Source of the DNA: Desulfocucumis sp964643075
Lineage (GTDB): Bacteria > Bacillota > Desulfotomaculia > Desulfotomaculales > Desulfocucumaceae
Direction: 5' to 3'
DNA length: 64,000 nucleotides
Assembly: GCA_964643075.1 (NCBI GenBank)
Contig: CAZXQO010000014.1
Location: 1 to 64,000, forward strand
Of this stretch, positions 17,424 through 25,740 are shown one piece after another. Position numbers and translations under genes: made by a program. Each line of letters opens with the position of its first letter. Positions within the stretch are counted from its first letter, which is position 1. The notes under the pieces are model-generated. The model had not been told where the DNA came from, did not search any database, and saw nothing but the letters and a program-made list of their open reading frames with translations.

Positions 17424-18752
17424 ATGCCGGAGGAAAAAGGCTCCGCAGCGCTGGCAGCTTTAAGTGGAGTTGCGTTTATTATGGTATTGGGTAATTCAAT
17501 GCTTATACCCGTTCTGCCGGAAATAAAATCTTTTTTCAACCTGACGGACTTCAAGCTTAGTTTAATGATAACCCTTTTTTCCGTTCCAGCTGGCCTGATC
17601 ATACCTCTGGCCGGTTTTTTATCTGATCGCTTCGGGCGCAAGACGATCATTATTCCAGCACTAATTCTTTACGGCATCGGTAGCATGGTGGCGGGACTTG
17701 GGGCGGCCTTTTTTAAACAATCTGCCTATCCGGTAATATTAGCGGGCAGAGCAATCCAGGGAATCGGTGCGGCAGGCACCGCTCCCATCGCCATGGCCCT
17801 GTGCGGCGATTTGTTCCAGGGCAAGGAGCGCAGTAAGAACCTTGGTATTATAGAGGCAGCCAACGGGTTTGGCAAGGTAATCAGCCCCGTCCTGGGGGCG
17901 GCCATTGGCCTAATTGTATGGTATGCCACCTTATTTTTTTTTCCGCTGATTGTCATTCCCATTATTCTCGGCATGTGGTTTCTGGTTAAGGAGCCCGACA
18001 ACAACAGAACTACCCAGAAGGTTGGGGAATACCTGCAATCTGTAAAAAAAGTTTTTGAAAAGAAATCGGCCATGCTGCTTACATCATTTTTTGGGGGTAT
18101 GGTGGCATTATTGGTGCTTTTCGGAGTATTATTCTTTCTTTCGGAGTTTCTGGAGAAAACCTATAACCTTAAGGGTATAATGAAAGGTGCTGCCCTGGCC
18201 ATACCGGTACTGTTCATGACTGTAACCTCATTCGTCACCGGGCTGTTAATCAAGAAAAAAATAAAGCTGATGAAATGGCTTGTTTTCGGCGGACTGGCGA
18301 TAATTGCAGGCTCAATGGCACTGCTGGGGATATTTCAAACCAATACAATACTGTTTTTTGTGGGTATTTCACTGGCGGGCATGGGCACCGGCCTCACCCT
18401 GCCCTGCCTCAATACTATAATTACGGGGTCCTGCGCAGCAGAACGCAGGGGTATTGTTACCTCGCTGTACGGATCGGTGAGATTTTTCGGCGTTGCCATT
18501 GGTCCCCCTGCCTTTGGTATCTTGCTGGCCAGGGGACGTCCATTGATGTTCTGGTCCGCTGCGGGACTGGCAGCTCTTGCTGCACTGCTGGCCCTCCTGC
18601 TTATACGGGTCAAAGACATGGCTAAGGAGTCGGATCCCGGCAGTGAAAAAAATCAATCCCAAAAACCCAACGCTAATAAGCAGGCAAGAGATACTCAACC
18701 CGCACTAAAGTTGCAACCAGCCAAAAAACCCCTGCCCGATGGCAGGGAATAA
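17424..18752 (+). CDS. MFS transporter (drug:H+ antiporter type)
   Basis: 442-residue polytopic membrane protein with about 12 predicted helices. The loop 2-3 signature GFLSDRFGRKTIII near residue 62 and the QGIGAAGTAPIAMALCGD segment near residue 112 are typical of the major facilitator superfamily; the latter resembles the motif C region of antiporters. A polar Lys/Gln/Pro-rich C-terminal tail (about residues 398-442) is extra. AAGGATGTGAA is the likely ribosome binding site. Substrate unknown. A strong terminator follows. Confidence 0.88.
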   Translation: MPEEKGSAALAALSGVAFIMVLGNSMLIPVLPEIKSFFNLTDFKLSLMITLFSVPAGLIIPLAGFLSDRFGRKTIIIPALILYGIGSMVAGLGAAFFKQSAYPVILAGRAIQGIGAAGTAPIAMALCGDLFQGKERSKNLGIIEAANGFGKVISPVLGAAIGLIVWYATLFFFPLIVIPIILGMWFLVKEPDNNRTTQKVGEYLQSVKKVFEKKSAMLLTSFFGGMVALLVLFGVLFFLSEFLEKTYNLKGIMKGAALAIPVLFMTVTSFVTGLLIKKKIKLMKWLVFGGLAIIAGSMALLGIFQTNTILFFVGISLAGMGTGLTLPCLNTIITGSCAAERRGIVTSLYGSVRFFGVAIGPPAFGILLARGRPLMFWSAAGLAALAALLALLLIRVKDMAKESDPGSEKNQSQKPNANKQARDTQPALKLQPAKKPLPDGRE

Positions 18753-18757
18753 GGATA

Positions 18758-18793
18758 AATAACCCCCCGCAGCCGCAGGGGGTTATTATTTTA
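18758..18793 (+). terminator. rho-independent terminator after the MFS gene
   Basis: AATAACCCCC pairs with GGGGGTTATT around a GCAGCCGCA loop, followed by ATTTT. Confidence 0.85.
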
Positions 18794-18860
18794 ACAGGAA
18801 AGGAAAATGTAACCATAATCCCTCCCTACGCGTATGCTAATCTAAAAGAGGAATGATCAC

Positions 18861-19406
18861 ATGCCATATACGGTACAAAGCGGCGATACTATGGATAAAA
18901 TCGCCAAACGAATGAATATACCCATGACCGACCTTATTAACGCCAACCCGCAAATACAGAATCCCGACATGCTGCAGATAGGCGATATAATTATGATGCC
19001 GGGTGAAACAACACAGACTAACCCGTCATTGAATGACTGGTGTTCTTTTGTCCTCAGCATAGTGGATAATCGGGTGCCGGAACCAGGCGTGGCCCTGGTT
19101 CAATTTCCTGTCAGAAAACACGTTTTTGTAGCTACCATGGGCATGCCCGCCCCTGCCTCCTTAGGCAGCCAGTTCAATATTTATACCGCCTGGATAGCAT
19201 CGAGAATATCCCCCCTGACGGTTAAAGATTTTTTTGACCTATCCCCTGCTGCGATACCCGGCTTTTGGTCAAATCACAAAAACATACCCTCCCTTGAAGC
19301 CACAGACTATGTTGTTGTCACACCGGAGACCACCGGCCACGGCGCCCAGCCCGTCAATCCCCTCGTGGTGCTCAGCGGAAACCTTAACAGTTGCTGCAGA
19401 AAATAA
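18861..19406 (+). CDS. LysM-domain protein
   Basis: 181-residue protein. An N-terminal LysM domain (about residues 1-46, PYTVQSGDTMDKIAKRMNIP through LQIGDIIMMPG) should bind peptidoglycan or spore cortex glycan. It is followed by an unassigned C-terminal region of about 130 residues that ends in a Cys pair. There is no signal peptide, which is common for LysM proteins assembled onto spores from the mother cell. The ATG at 18861 has AGAGGAATG upstream. A terminator follows at 19414-19443. Confidence 0.8.
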   Translation: MPYTVQSGDTMDKIAKRMNIPMTDLINANPQIQNPDMLQIGDIIMMPGETTQTNPSLNDWCSFVLSIVDNRVPEPGVALVQFPVRKHVFVATMGMPAPASLGSQFNIYTAWIASRISPLTVKDFFDLSPAAIPGFWSNHKNIPSLEATDYVVVTPETTGHGAQPVNPLVVLSGNLNSCCRK

Positions 19407-19413
19407 GCCTACA

Positions 19414-19443
19414 TACTGCCTGTAATAGGCAGTTTTGTTTTTT
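19414..19443 (+). terminator. rho-independent terminator after the LysM gene
   Basis: ACTGCCT and AGGCAGT pair around a GTAAT loop, followed by TTTGTTTTTT. Confidence 0.8.
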
Positions 19444-19466
19444 AGTACTACCTCGTCACCTCTCAG

Positions 19467-19569
19467 GGCCTGTTGTAACCGAAAATATTCATTTTGAATA
19501 ATTTAAACAAGGCGACACAATCCTGGACCTTTTGCCGCAGGTGCTAGGATCGGAAGGGGTGTCTCGATT
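19467..19569. repeat. direct repeat of the comA leader, copy A (degenerate)
   Basis: This about 100-base stretch matches 21809-21930, the leader of comA, in the same orientation. Shared blocks include the hairpin ATTCATTTTGAATAATTTAAAC, TGGACC, TTTGCCGCAG and GGAAGGGGTGTCTC. The copy here has several internal deletions. The two copies bracket all the broken genes between them. Confidence 0.75.
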
Positions 19570-19619
19570 CGTTCTTCCTCTGAGAGACGGACATGATATT
19601 TAATCTTTGGGCATGGCAT
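19565..19619 (-). pseudogene. possible N-terminal fragment of an IS630-type transposase
   Basis: After a GGGAGG site the minus strand encodes MPCPKIKYHVRLSEEERIE, which resembles the opening of IS630-family transposases (a K-V-x-L-T/S-x-EER pattern). Similarity stops where the comA-leader repeat begins, so only about 18 codons remain. The assignment rests on a short motif. Confidence 0.35.
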
Positions 19620-19689
19620 ACACCTCCCACTCTTAGGGATAGTATACCATGAGGATTTGTTATATTATGGCTTTAGTGTTGACAGTGTA

Positions 19690-20165
19690 CTAAGGTTTAT
19701 ACCCTGCATTAGATAATTCTATTCCAATCACGTGACTGTCCTTCAAAGTAAAAGTTAATGTTGGATAAAAAAATGTTTCAAAACCTATTTTGAATTGATT
19801 TTTTCCGTTTATCCAAATGCTTTGATAGGAATGACCATTTTGGGCTGTCTGAGGTGATCCTGCAGCATGTTTATATGCATTTATAATATTGTCAATACTA
19901 TCCCCAACTACTATACCAGTATTAGTTCTTAGTTGAGATGGTTTGTAAACCAAGATTCTTACAACTCTATTTGTATTATATGTACTACTTCCATTTGAGT
20001 AAAAAGAAACATATAAATTAAGATTTTTATAAAACCAAATAGGAAACGGATCGCCATGTCCCGGCTCCTTACTTGTTGGCTTTCCATAAAGTTTGATTAC
20101 ATCGTTTGCTGAATCGCCTATGTGGATGCCCGCAAGAGAGGTGTTATCCTTAGTTATTGGTCCAG
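19690..20165 (-). pseudogene. truncated gene with two GDS-type repeats, N-terminus missing
   Basis: The minus-strand frame is open from about 20165 to a stop at 19690, but no start with a ribosome binding site exists because the 5' end is cut at the junction with the Tn3 fragment. The residual protein of about 155 residues has two similar motifs, GIHIGDSANDVIKLYGKP and GIVVGDSIDNIINAYKHA, each followed by a beta-rich stretch (FPIWFYKNLNLYVSFYSNG; YQSIWINGKNQFKIGFET). It resembles secreted repeat proteins of unknown function. Confidence 0.5.
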
Positions 20166-20777
20166 GGCCAAGATTTTTCTCTCAAGGAATTAAAACAAGA
20201 GATTGTTCGGAGCAGGTCTTTGACTGTTTTGTACCAAACCACCCGTAATCTCCAGCCCGAACTTGGCATCTCGAACGATAGCGTCACCTACTACGCTGCA
20301 CTGGTGGATTACTACACAGTGCAAAAGTTGCAACAAATGCCGACAGGCATGGTGTATTTGTATTTGCTGTGTTTCATTCTGCACCGTTACCAAAAATTCA
20401 ACGACAATCTGATTAACGCCTTGATCTTCCAGGTACGCAAAGTAATCAACGCCGCCAAAGCCGCGACGAAGGAGAAGATACTTCACTACCAGTTGGAAAA
20501 CAACGAAAGCATCCGTCATGTCAGCCAGATCCTCGGCTTGTTCCTAGACGATGGCATTGCGGACGATGTCGCGTTCGGCGAGGTAAAACGGCGTGCATTC
20601 AGCATTCTGGATCGGGACAAGTTCCAGCAGGTGTCGCAATACATGAAGGACCAATCGTTCAAGGACGGTGTCTTTGAATGGGAATTTATCGCCGCTTTTG
20701 CACCGACCTTCAAGCAGCATCTCCGACCACTGCTAATGCAACTTTCCTTTGCAGGGCATCGTGTAATACTTGGGTAA
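20166..20777 (+). pseudogene. tnpA: Tn3-family transposase, internal fragment
   Basis: About 200 residues resembling the middle of a Tn3-family TnpA, including YYAALVDYYTVQKLQQMPTG, LYLLCFILHRYQKFNDNLI and HLRPLL. Full transposases have about 960-1000 residues, so both the N-terminal and the catalytic C-terminal DDE parts are missing. The fragment abuts a different truncated gene on the left and a flavin oxidoreductase fragment on the right. A 38-bp Tn3-like terminal repeat lies nearby at 21364-21401. Confidence 0.75.
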
Positions 20778-20825
20778 AATTTAAAAACCGGCCAAATCGG
20801 CTCTCAAGGCCAAATTTGGCGGATT

Positions 20826-21134
20826 TTAATTGTTTTCAAGCTGCGCAATTTTACTGTCACGGTCATGAACCGCTTTTGTTAGTTTCTTAAAGCTATCAAC
20901 AAACTCATCTCTTGCAATCGAATTCTGCAGTGGCAATATCTGATCAGTAGGATGAACATTAGCCATGCCAGCAATAATTAGGCCAACGCCACCCTCAGCA
21001 AGTTCTGAAAAAAATTTAATCTGTTGATCAGTTACATGACCATTATCAGCAAAACCATCATAAGTAGCTGACCTGACAAACCGGTTTTTAAGAGTCATCT
21101 TCTTTATGTTTACAGATTCAAACAGAATACTCAT
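20826..21134 (-). pseudogene. NADH:flavin oxidoreductase (old yellow enzyme family), N-terminal fragment
   Basis: It begins with a proper AGGAGG site and ATG at 21134 and reads as the first about 95 residues of an OYE-family barrel (MTLKNRFVRSATYDGFADNG; ELAEGGVGLIIAGMANV). It ends abruptly at QLENN instead of continuing for 250 or more residues with the FMN and substrate sites. It cannot be a working enzyme. The truncation point is next to the Tn3 fragment. Confidence 0.75.
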
Positions 21135-21363
21135 AGCTTTACCTCCTTAATAAACCAGCAAATTCAAACATATTATCTCCTATTTCCTTTGTAATTGATT
21201 TTAGCTTATAGAATCATTATACTGATAAGGAACAAACAAACAAGTACGCACTTTTTTGTGCCTTATATAACCAATACATGACACAGATGATATCATTGTA
21301 TCTAAAAAAGCTGTTACCCCTTATTAGCGTACAGGGAAACGGCTTTCTTTAACTTAAAAGGTT

Positions 21364-21401
21364 CTTAGCGTACGTTTTGCGCGTTTTGCTGGTGAGATCC
21401 C
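21364..21401. repeat. 38-bp terminal inverted repeat of a Tn3-family transposon
   Basis: Read on the minus strand this segment starts GGGATCTCACC and ends ACGTACGCTAAG and is exactly 38 bases. Tn3-family terminal repeats are typically 38 bp, begin with GGG and end in TAAG. Its inner end points left, toward the tnpA fragment. The other end was not found. A partial echo (TTAGCGTAC) occurs at 21324-21332. Confidence 0.6.
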
Positions 21402-21808
21402 TTCAAGGAGATTATTGAACCTACTCTGAGAACATCGCCGACTGCAGTCAGCTGCGAGACCGACATTTTTCGCCAACAGCACGGCATTTTATCGACATGT
21501 TTGCAAAATCCGTTTAAAGTTAAAGAAGTATCCCGATATGTCAGAACATAAAAAGCCTGGTATTTTATTTAGAGCCCCAAGGCTAAAAAAAATAGTAGTA
21601 GCATTAGCCAGCAATGTTATCGAATGGCACATTGTAAACCGATGTTGCCAGCTTGAAATCAAATAGGAGAATGCTGTCAAATGTTCAAACTTGGAAAGTA
21701 TTCTATTAAAATAATACCATTCTGGATAATCCACTAATTTCCATTTACTTTTCAGTACATAACACGGATGCTACCACTACCCCGTTTCAGAAGGCAACCT
21801 TCCCATAA
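21402..21808. other. non-coding, presumably decayed region
   Basis: About 400 AT-rich bases between the Tn3 terminal repeat and the comA leader. No ORF with a plausible start or recognisable product is seen; a minus-strand ORF at 21489-21734 has no family resemblance. It may be residual insertion debris. Confidence 0.4.
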
Positions 21809-21930
21809 GGCCTGCTGTAACCAAAATTATTCATTTTGAATAATTTAAACAGGCAGCGAAAGACTGGACCAATACCTTCAATGCAGTTTTTTTGCCGCAG
21901 TGCCAGGATTGAATCGGAAGGGGTGTCTCA
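21809..21930. repeat. direct repeat of the comA leader, copy B
   Basis: This is the longer copy of the repeat at 19467-19569. It contains a 10-bp stem hairpin (AAATTATTCA/TGAATAATTT) and runs directly into the ATG of comA, so it probably is the native leader. Copy A would be the derived one. Confidence 0.75.
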
Positions 21931-22740
21931 ATGGAGAATAGTACAAAAATTAATATCTGGCGGAATCTGCTCGCCTTTCCCCTGGGGGATAGGCTTTCCA
22001 AGCCCAGGGTACAGGGATTGACAATGATCCTGGATAAGGGCATCGGACTGGGGGAGACCAGGGATATGCTAAGCACGGCAGGACAGTACGTTGATTTTAT
22101 CAAGCTTGGCTTTGGCACCACAGCCCTGTATAGCAGCGATATACTGGAAGAAAAGATTAATTTGATTAAAGCTAACCATATTGATGTTTATCCCGGCGGG
22201 ACATTTCTGGAAGTTGCCATATTGCAGGATAAACTGGAGGAATTCTTATATCTGTCCAAACAACTGGGGTTTACCTGCATTGAGGTGTCTGACGGAACCA
22301 TAAAATTAAAGCCGGAGGTGCGAGAAAGGGCCATCACGATGGCCCGGGAGTTAGGCTTCAAGGTTCTCACAGAGGTAGGAAAAAAAGTCGGTGAAGATAG
22401 CCCGCCCATACCGGAAATGGCGGAAATTATCAGGAATGATTTAAAAAGCGGCGCCTTCAGGGTTATTCTGGAGGGCAGGGAGTCGGGCATTAACGTTGGA
22501 CTTTATGACGTAAATGGAAATTTTATAAAGGATGATTTAGATTTGCTGCTGGCGGAAATAGAAGACCCCAGGATTATCATCTGGGAAGCCCCCCTAAAGG
22601 ACCAGCAGCTTGAATTAATAAACCGCTTCGGACCCAATGTCAACCTGGGCAATATTGCCCCGGACGAAATTATGGCACTGGAAGCGCTGAGGGTGGGCTT
22701 GCGGGCGGATACCTTAAAAACAGCCATTGACCGCAAATAA
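21931..22740 (+). CDS. comA: phosphosulfolactate synthase, ComA family
   Basis: 269-residue TIM-barrel protein of the (2R)-phospho-3-sulfolactate synthase family, which adds sulfite to phosphoenolpyruvate. Typical segments are KPRVQGLTMILDKG near residue 25, YVDFIKLGFGTTALY near residue 52, and YPGGTFLEVA near residue 87. In methanogens the enzyme starts coenzyme M synthesis; in spore-formers the homologue (YitD in Bacillus) has been tied to sulfolactate, so a spore role is plausible but inferred. The ATG at 21931 follows AAGGGGTG. A terminator follows. Confidence 0.88.
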   Translation: MENSTKINIWRNLLAFPLGDRLSKPRVQGLTMILDKGIGLGETRDMLSTAGQYVDFIKLGFGTTALYSSDILEEKINLIKANHIDVYPGGTFLEVAILQDKLEEFLYLSKQLGFTCIEVSDGTIKLKPEVRERAITMARELGFKVLTEVGKKVGEDSPPIPEMAEIIRNDLKSGAFRVILEGRESGINVGLYDVNGNFIKDDLDLLLAEIEDPRIIIWEAPLKDQQLELINRFGPNVNLGNIAPDEIMALEALRVGLRADTLKTAIDRK

Positions 22741-22754
22741 TGAGAGTTGCAGTA

Positions 22755-22783
22755 GGGCCTCCCAAACCGGGGAGGCCCTTTTT
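22755..22783 (+). terminator. rho-independent terminator after comA
   Basis: GGGCCTCCC pairs with GGGAGGCCC around a short loop, followed by TTTTT. Confidence 0.9.
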
Positions 22784-22965
22784 GGTAATAGCATCCAGCC
22801 TGCTCACATATATTTCATATAGCCTGAGAAACACTGCTATACTGTGCAGTGGTTTTGTCCCGCAGCAATTTAGCACTACAACGTAGAGATTTCCGTAAGT
22901 GAAGGTGCCGAACCTGATGCCCAATCAGCCCGGCAACAATTTGAAAATTTACGGGAGGGGTTCCA

Positions 22966-23427
22966 GTGCCCGGAGTACCCCAGCTTGTCGCCCTGCTAAT
23001 AGTAGGCATCGTGGCCCGTTCCAACCTCATATCCATAGCCGCCTGCATATTACTTGTCCTCAGGCTGTCCAACCTTAACATGGTTTTCCCCCTGCTGGAA
23101 AGGCGGGGTTTGGAGGCGGGTCTGCTTTTCCTGCTGCTCTCCATCCTGGTGCCCGTGGCAAATGGCGTAGTAACCGAAAAGGATTTGGTATACAACATAA
23201 CCTCCCTGCCCGGTGTTTTGTCCATTATCGGGGGGGCGCTGGCCACCCACATGAACGGGGAGGGCATCAGGCTGATGCAGGTTGAACCGGAAATAATTTT
23301 TGGACTGATTATCGGCTCCATATTCGGCATTATTCTCTTTCACGGCATACCGGTGGGACCATTGACCGCCGCCGGCATATCCGCCCTCTTTCTGGAAATT
23401 ATCTACCGTCGCAATAAAGGCCGTTGA
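22966..23427 (+). CDS. DUF441 family membrane protein (YtwI-like)
   Basis: 153-residue protein with four or five predicted membrane helices. The segments GVVTEKDLVYNITSLPG and GGALATHMNGEGIRLM match the DUF441 family of unknown function. The start is a GTG at 22966 after GGGAGGGG. Its last codons and stop (GGC CGT TGA) coincide with the start of a GGCCGTTGAAAAACT motif that recurs at 25523, so a repeat element may supply the stop. Confidence 0.85.
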   Translation: MPGVPQLVALLIVGIVARSNLISIAACILLVLRLSNLNMVFPLLERRGLEAGLLFLLLSILVPVANGVVTEKDLVYNITSLPGVLSIIGGALATHMNGEGIRLMQVEPEIIFGLIIGSIFGIILFHGIPVGPLTAAGISALFLEIIYRRNKGR

Positions 23428-23431
23428 AAAA

Positions 23432-24346
23432 CTACGCATCCAATTCTTCCAGCACATCAGACAGCACTTCGGGTAGTGGCGCCTCAAACTGCAGGAAGCC
23501 GCCGTTCCGGGGGTGGTTAAATCCCAGTACTGCAGCGTGCAGGAACTGCCCCTCCAGGCCGAAATGCGGCCGCGGCGGCCCGTACCTGGGATCTCCCACC
23601 ACGGGGTGACCTATGTACTTCATATGCACCCTGATCTGATGAGTTCGCCCCGTTTCAAGGCGCAGTCCCGCATAGGTATAATTCTGATATCTTTTTATCA
23701 CCCCATAATGCGTTACAGCGTTTTTTCCGTTTCTGTAAACCACCGCCATTTTCTGGCGGTCCCTGGGATCCCTGCCTATGGGAGCATCAACCACCCCCCG
23801 TTCCGCTTTCACCTTGCCGTGCACCAGGGCCAGGTAACGCCTGACTACCTGCCTGTCTTTCAACTGGCGGGCCAGATCCGTGTGGGCGGCGTCATTTTTG
23901 GCCACCATTAAAAGACCTGAAGTGTCTTTGTCCAGCCTATGTACGATGCCGGGGCGGAGAACGCCATTGATACCGGAAAGGTCCCGGCAGTGATACAGCA
24001 CAGCGTTTACCAGAGTGCCGCTGTAATTACCCTCCGCCGGGTGCACCACCATCCCACTGGGCTTGTTCACAACCAGCACGTCCCCGTCCTCATAATAAAT
24101 ATCCAAAGGTATATATTCCGGTTCAAGCTTCATTTCCCGCGGGGGAGGCACGGTCATCACCACGGTATCTCCAGGTTTTAGCCGGTAGCTAGGCCGGACC
24201 ACTGCTCCATTCACTGTAACAAAATTATCCTCCAGGAGCTTTTGAATATGCGAGCGGCTTAAATCCCGGTTCTCTCCCGCCAGAAATATGTCCAGCCGCA
24301 CACCCGCATCATTGGCATCTACATGATAACAGCTAGTGGTTTGCAT
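23432..24346 (-). CDS. rluD: RluD-family 23S rRNA pseudouridine synthase
   Basis: 304-residue RluA/RluD-type enzyme converting uridines to pseudouridine. The N-terminal S4 domain (VRLDIFLAGENRDLSRSHIQ) is followed by the catalytic GIVHRLDKDTSGLLMVAK motif with its Asp near residue 133, and RTHQIRVHMKYIGHPVVGDP near residue 230. The start at 24346 overlaps the lspA end by 14 bases; a frame-open ATG at 24382 lies deeper in lspA without a site. The lspA-rluD pair is a common Firmicute operon. Confidence 0.95.
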   Translation of the reverse strand: MQTTSCYHVDANDAGVRLDIFLAGENRDLSRSHIQKLLEDNFVTVNGAVVRPSYRLKPGDTVVMTVPPPREMKLEPEYIPLDIYYEDGDVLVVNKPSGMVVHPAEGNYSGTLVNAVLYHCRDLSGINGVLRPGIVHRLDKDTSGLLMVAKNDAAHTDLARQLKDRQVVRRYLALVHGKVKAERGVVDAPIGRDPRDRQKMAVVYRNGKNAVTHYGVIKRYQNYTYAGLRLETGRTHQIRVHMKYIGHPVVGDPRYGPPRPHFGLEGQFLHAAVLGFNHPRNGGFLQFEAPLPEVLSDVLEELDA

Positions 24347-24806
24347 CAGGATCAACCTTATCCTCAGATTTCTTTTTTTCATAAGACCATAGGATCAGCA
24401 CCAGCAAACCCGCCCCGGTAACAATAGCGGTATCCGCCAGGTTAAATACAGGCCAGACCCTGAAATCGAAAAAATCAACCACTTTGCCGTAGCGTATGCG
24501 GTCCACAAGGTTGCCCAGCGCCCCCCCTAGCAGCAGGCCCAAGGCAACGGGTTGGGCGCCCCTCTTCTGACCGGATTTAATATAGTAAATAATTACAACT
24601 ATAACCACGACCAGGGTAGTCATCACAAAAAAAACGGTACGGTTGGCCAGCAGGCCGAAAGCCGCCCCGGGATTCAATATATAGGTAAGGTGAAATACGT
24701 TTTGAACCACAGGCACGGACTGCCCCAGTTCCATGGTTCGCTGAACTATAAATTTACTTAACTGGTCCGCAAACATGGTAATGATGATGGTAAATATTAA
24801 TGTCAA
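24333..24806 (-). CDS. lspA: lipoprotein signal peptidase II
   Basis: Membrane aspartyl protease that removes signal peptides from prolipoproteins. It has four membrane helices, with catalytic Asp motifs in LNPGAAFGLL...GALGNLVDRIRYGKVVDF and FNLADTAIVTG. The open frame continues upstream to an ATG at 24938, which would add 44 mostly polar residues with no ribosome binding site. The TTG at 24806, just after GGGGGG, gives 157 residues and places the first conserved Asp (ADQLSK) at residue 13, as in Bacillus LspA, so it is preferred. The start remains uncertain. Confidence 0.93.
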   Translation of the reverse strand: MTLIFTIIITMFADQLSKFIVQRTMELGQSVPVVQNVFHLTYILNPGAAFGLLANRTVFFVMTTLVVVIVVIIYYIKSGQKRGAQPVALGLLLGGALGNLVDRIRYGKVVDFFDFRVWPVFNLADTAIVTGAGLLVLILWSYEKKKSEDKVDPDANH

Positions 24807-25174
24807 TGTCAGCCCCCCGCATATTTTTATAAAGCTATTATTACCCGCCAGTAAATATTGTAACTCCGGCCATTCCTCATAATAACATGAAATATACCTA
24901 TGAAAAACCCCGAGCCATACTGCAATATTAGAAACCATTATTTGGTTTTATATCCACATGGCATGTTCATTGGTAACGCGGAAATTTCTTTTTTTGAGAA
25001 ATTTCCATCTTTCCAGGCAGGATTTCTGTTAATATACAGAGAATTTTTCAACTGAATACTCAGATACATATATCCGGGTGTGTATTTAAATTAATGGTTT
25101 AAACGGAGGTCAACTTAGAGACAATAACGTCGTCAACTGATTGTTTAAATCAGATTATTGGAGGTGAGGTCTTC

Positions 25175-25522
25175 ATGAGTGAATCCTCTCACATCATGAC
25201 CACCAGTTTGGAGGAGACAACCGCCCGCGGACAGTTCCTGATCAGAAAGGTCGAGGATGCCATATACCGCCACCCAGGTGTAGACGAAACTGTGGCAGTG
25301 TTTATTCCTGACATGTCAGGTGAAAGTGATCTGGCCGCCTTTATCGTGCCCTCGGATGCCAACCTTTCGGTGCAGGATATAAAGCATTTTGTTGAAGATT
25401 CCGGTTTGCTGGAGCCAGAGGAAAGGCCACGACGATACCACCTTGTATCGGAGATACCAAAAACGCCCAGTGGAAAATGCCAAAAACATAAGCTTATACA
25501 AAGCCTTACCGGTGTTGACTAG
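25175..25522 (+). CDS. stand-alone AMP-binding enzyme C-terminal domain
   Basis: 115-residue protein resembling only the mobile C-terminal subdomain of acyl-CoA synthetases and related adenylating enzymes: DAIYRHPGVDETVAVFIPD, AAFIVP, and EIPKTPSGKCQKHKL with the conserved catalytic Lys. A full-length synthetase would have about 400 more residues upstream; instead there is a good GGAGGTGAGG site and an ATG, so this looks like a genuine short gene rather than a truncation. No partner N-terminal domain is in view. A repeat element starts right after the stop. Confidence 0.7.
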   Translation: MSESSHIMTTSLEETTARGQFLIRKVEDAIYRHPGVDETVAVFIPDMSGESDLAAFIVPSDANLSVQDIKHFVEDSGLLEPEERPRRYHLVSEIPKTPSGKCQKHKLIQSLTGVD

Positions 25523-25679
25523 GGCCGTTGAAAAACTGCGCCTGGCTTTGTCAGGCTCGCCGTATAGTATTCATTGGGGACATTCCTCCGAAGGAGGTGT
25601 GTCCCCTGACCTCTGACCAACCCGTACGCTCCGCGCTGTACGGCTTCGCCTTTCGCGCCATGCTTGTTTTTGAACGGCC
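25523..25679. repeat. MITE-like inverted-repeat element with internal GGGGACA hairpin
   Basis: Outer arms GGCCGTTGAAAAAC (25523-25536) and GTTTTTGAACGGCC (25666-25679) are inverted at 13 of 14 positions, and imperfect pairing extends further inward. The centre holds a compact hairpin GGGGACATTCCTCC/GGAGGTGTGTCCCC (25576-25606) of the repeat family seen elsewhere in the window. The left arm motif also occurs at 23419-23437. No coding capacity. Confidence 0.6.
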
Positions 25680-25740
25680 TCCAATTCTAGAGATCCCTGC
25701 GGCAAAACGTCGCGGGGATGTTTTTGTTTTCAACGCCCTT

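Noticed and set aside
21489..21734. An 81-codon minus-strand ORF upstream of comA
   Set aside because: It lies in decayed sequence next to a transposon end and has no start signal or recognisable motif.
24807..24938. An N-terminal extension of lspA from the ATG at 24938
   Set aside because: No ribosome binding site, and the 44 extra residues are not membrane-like; the TTG at 24806 gives the usual LspA length.
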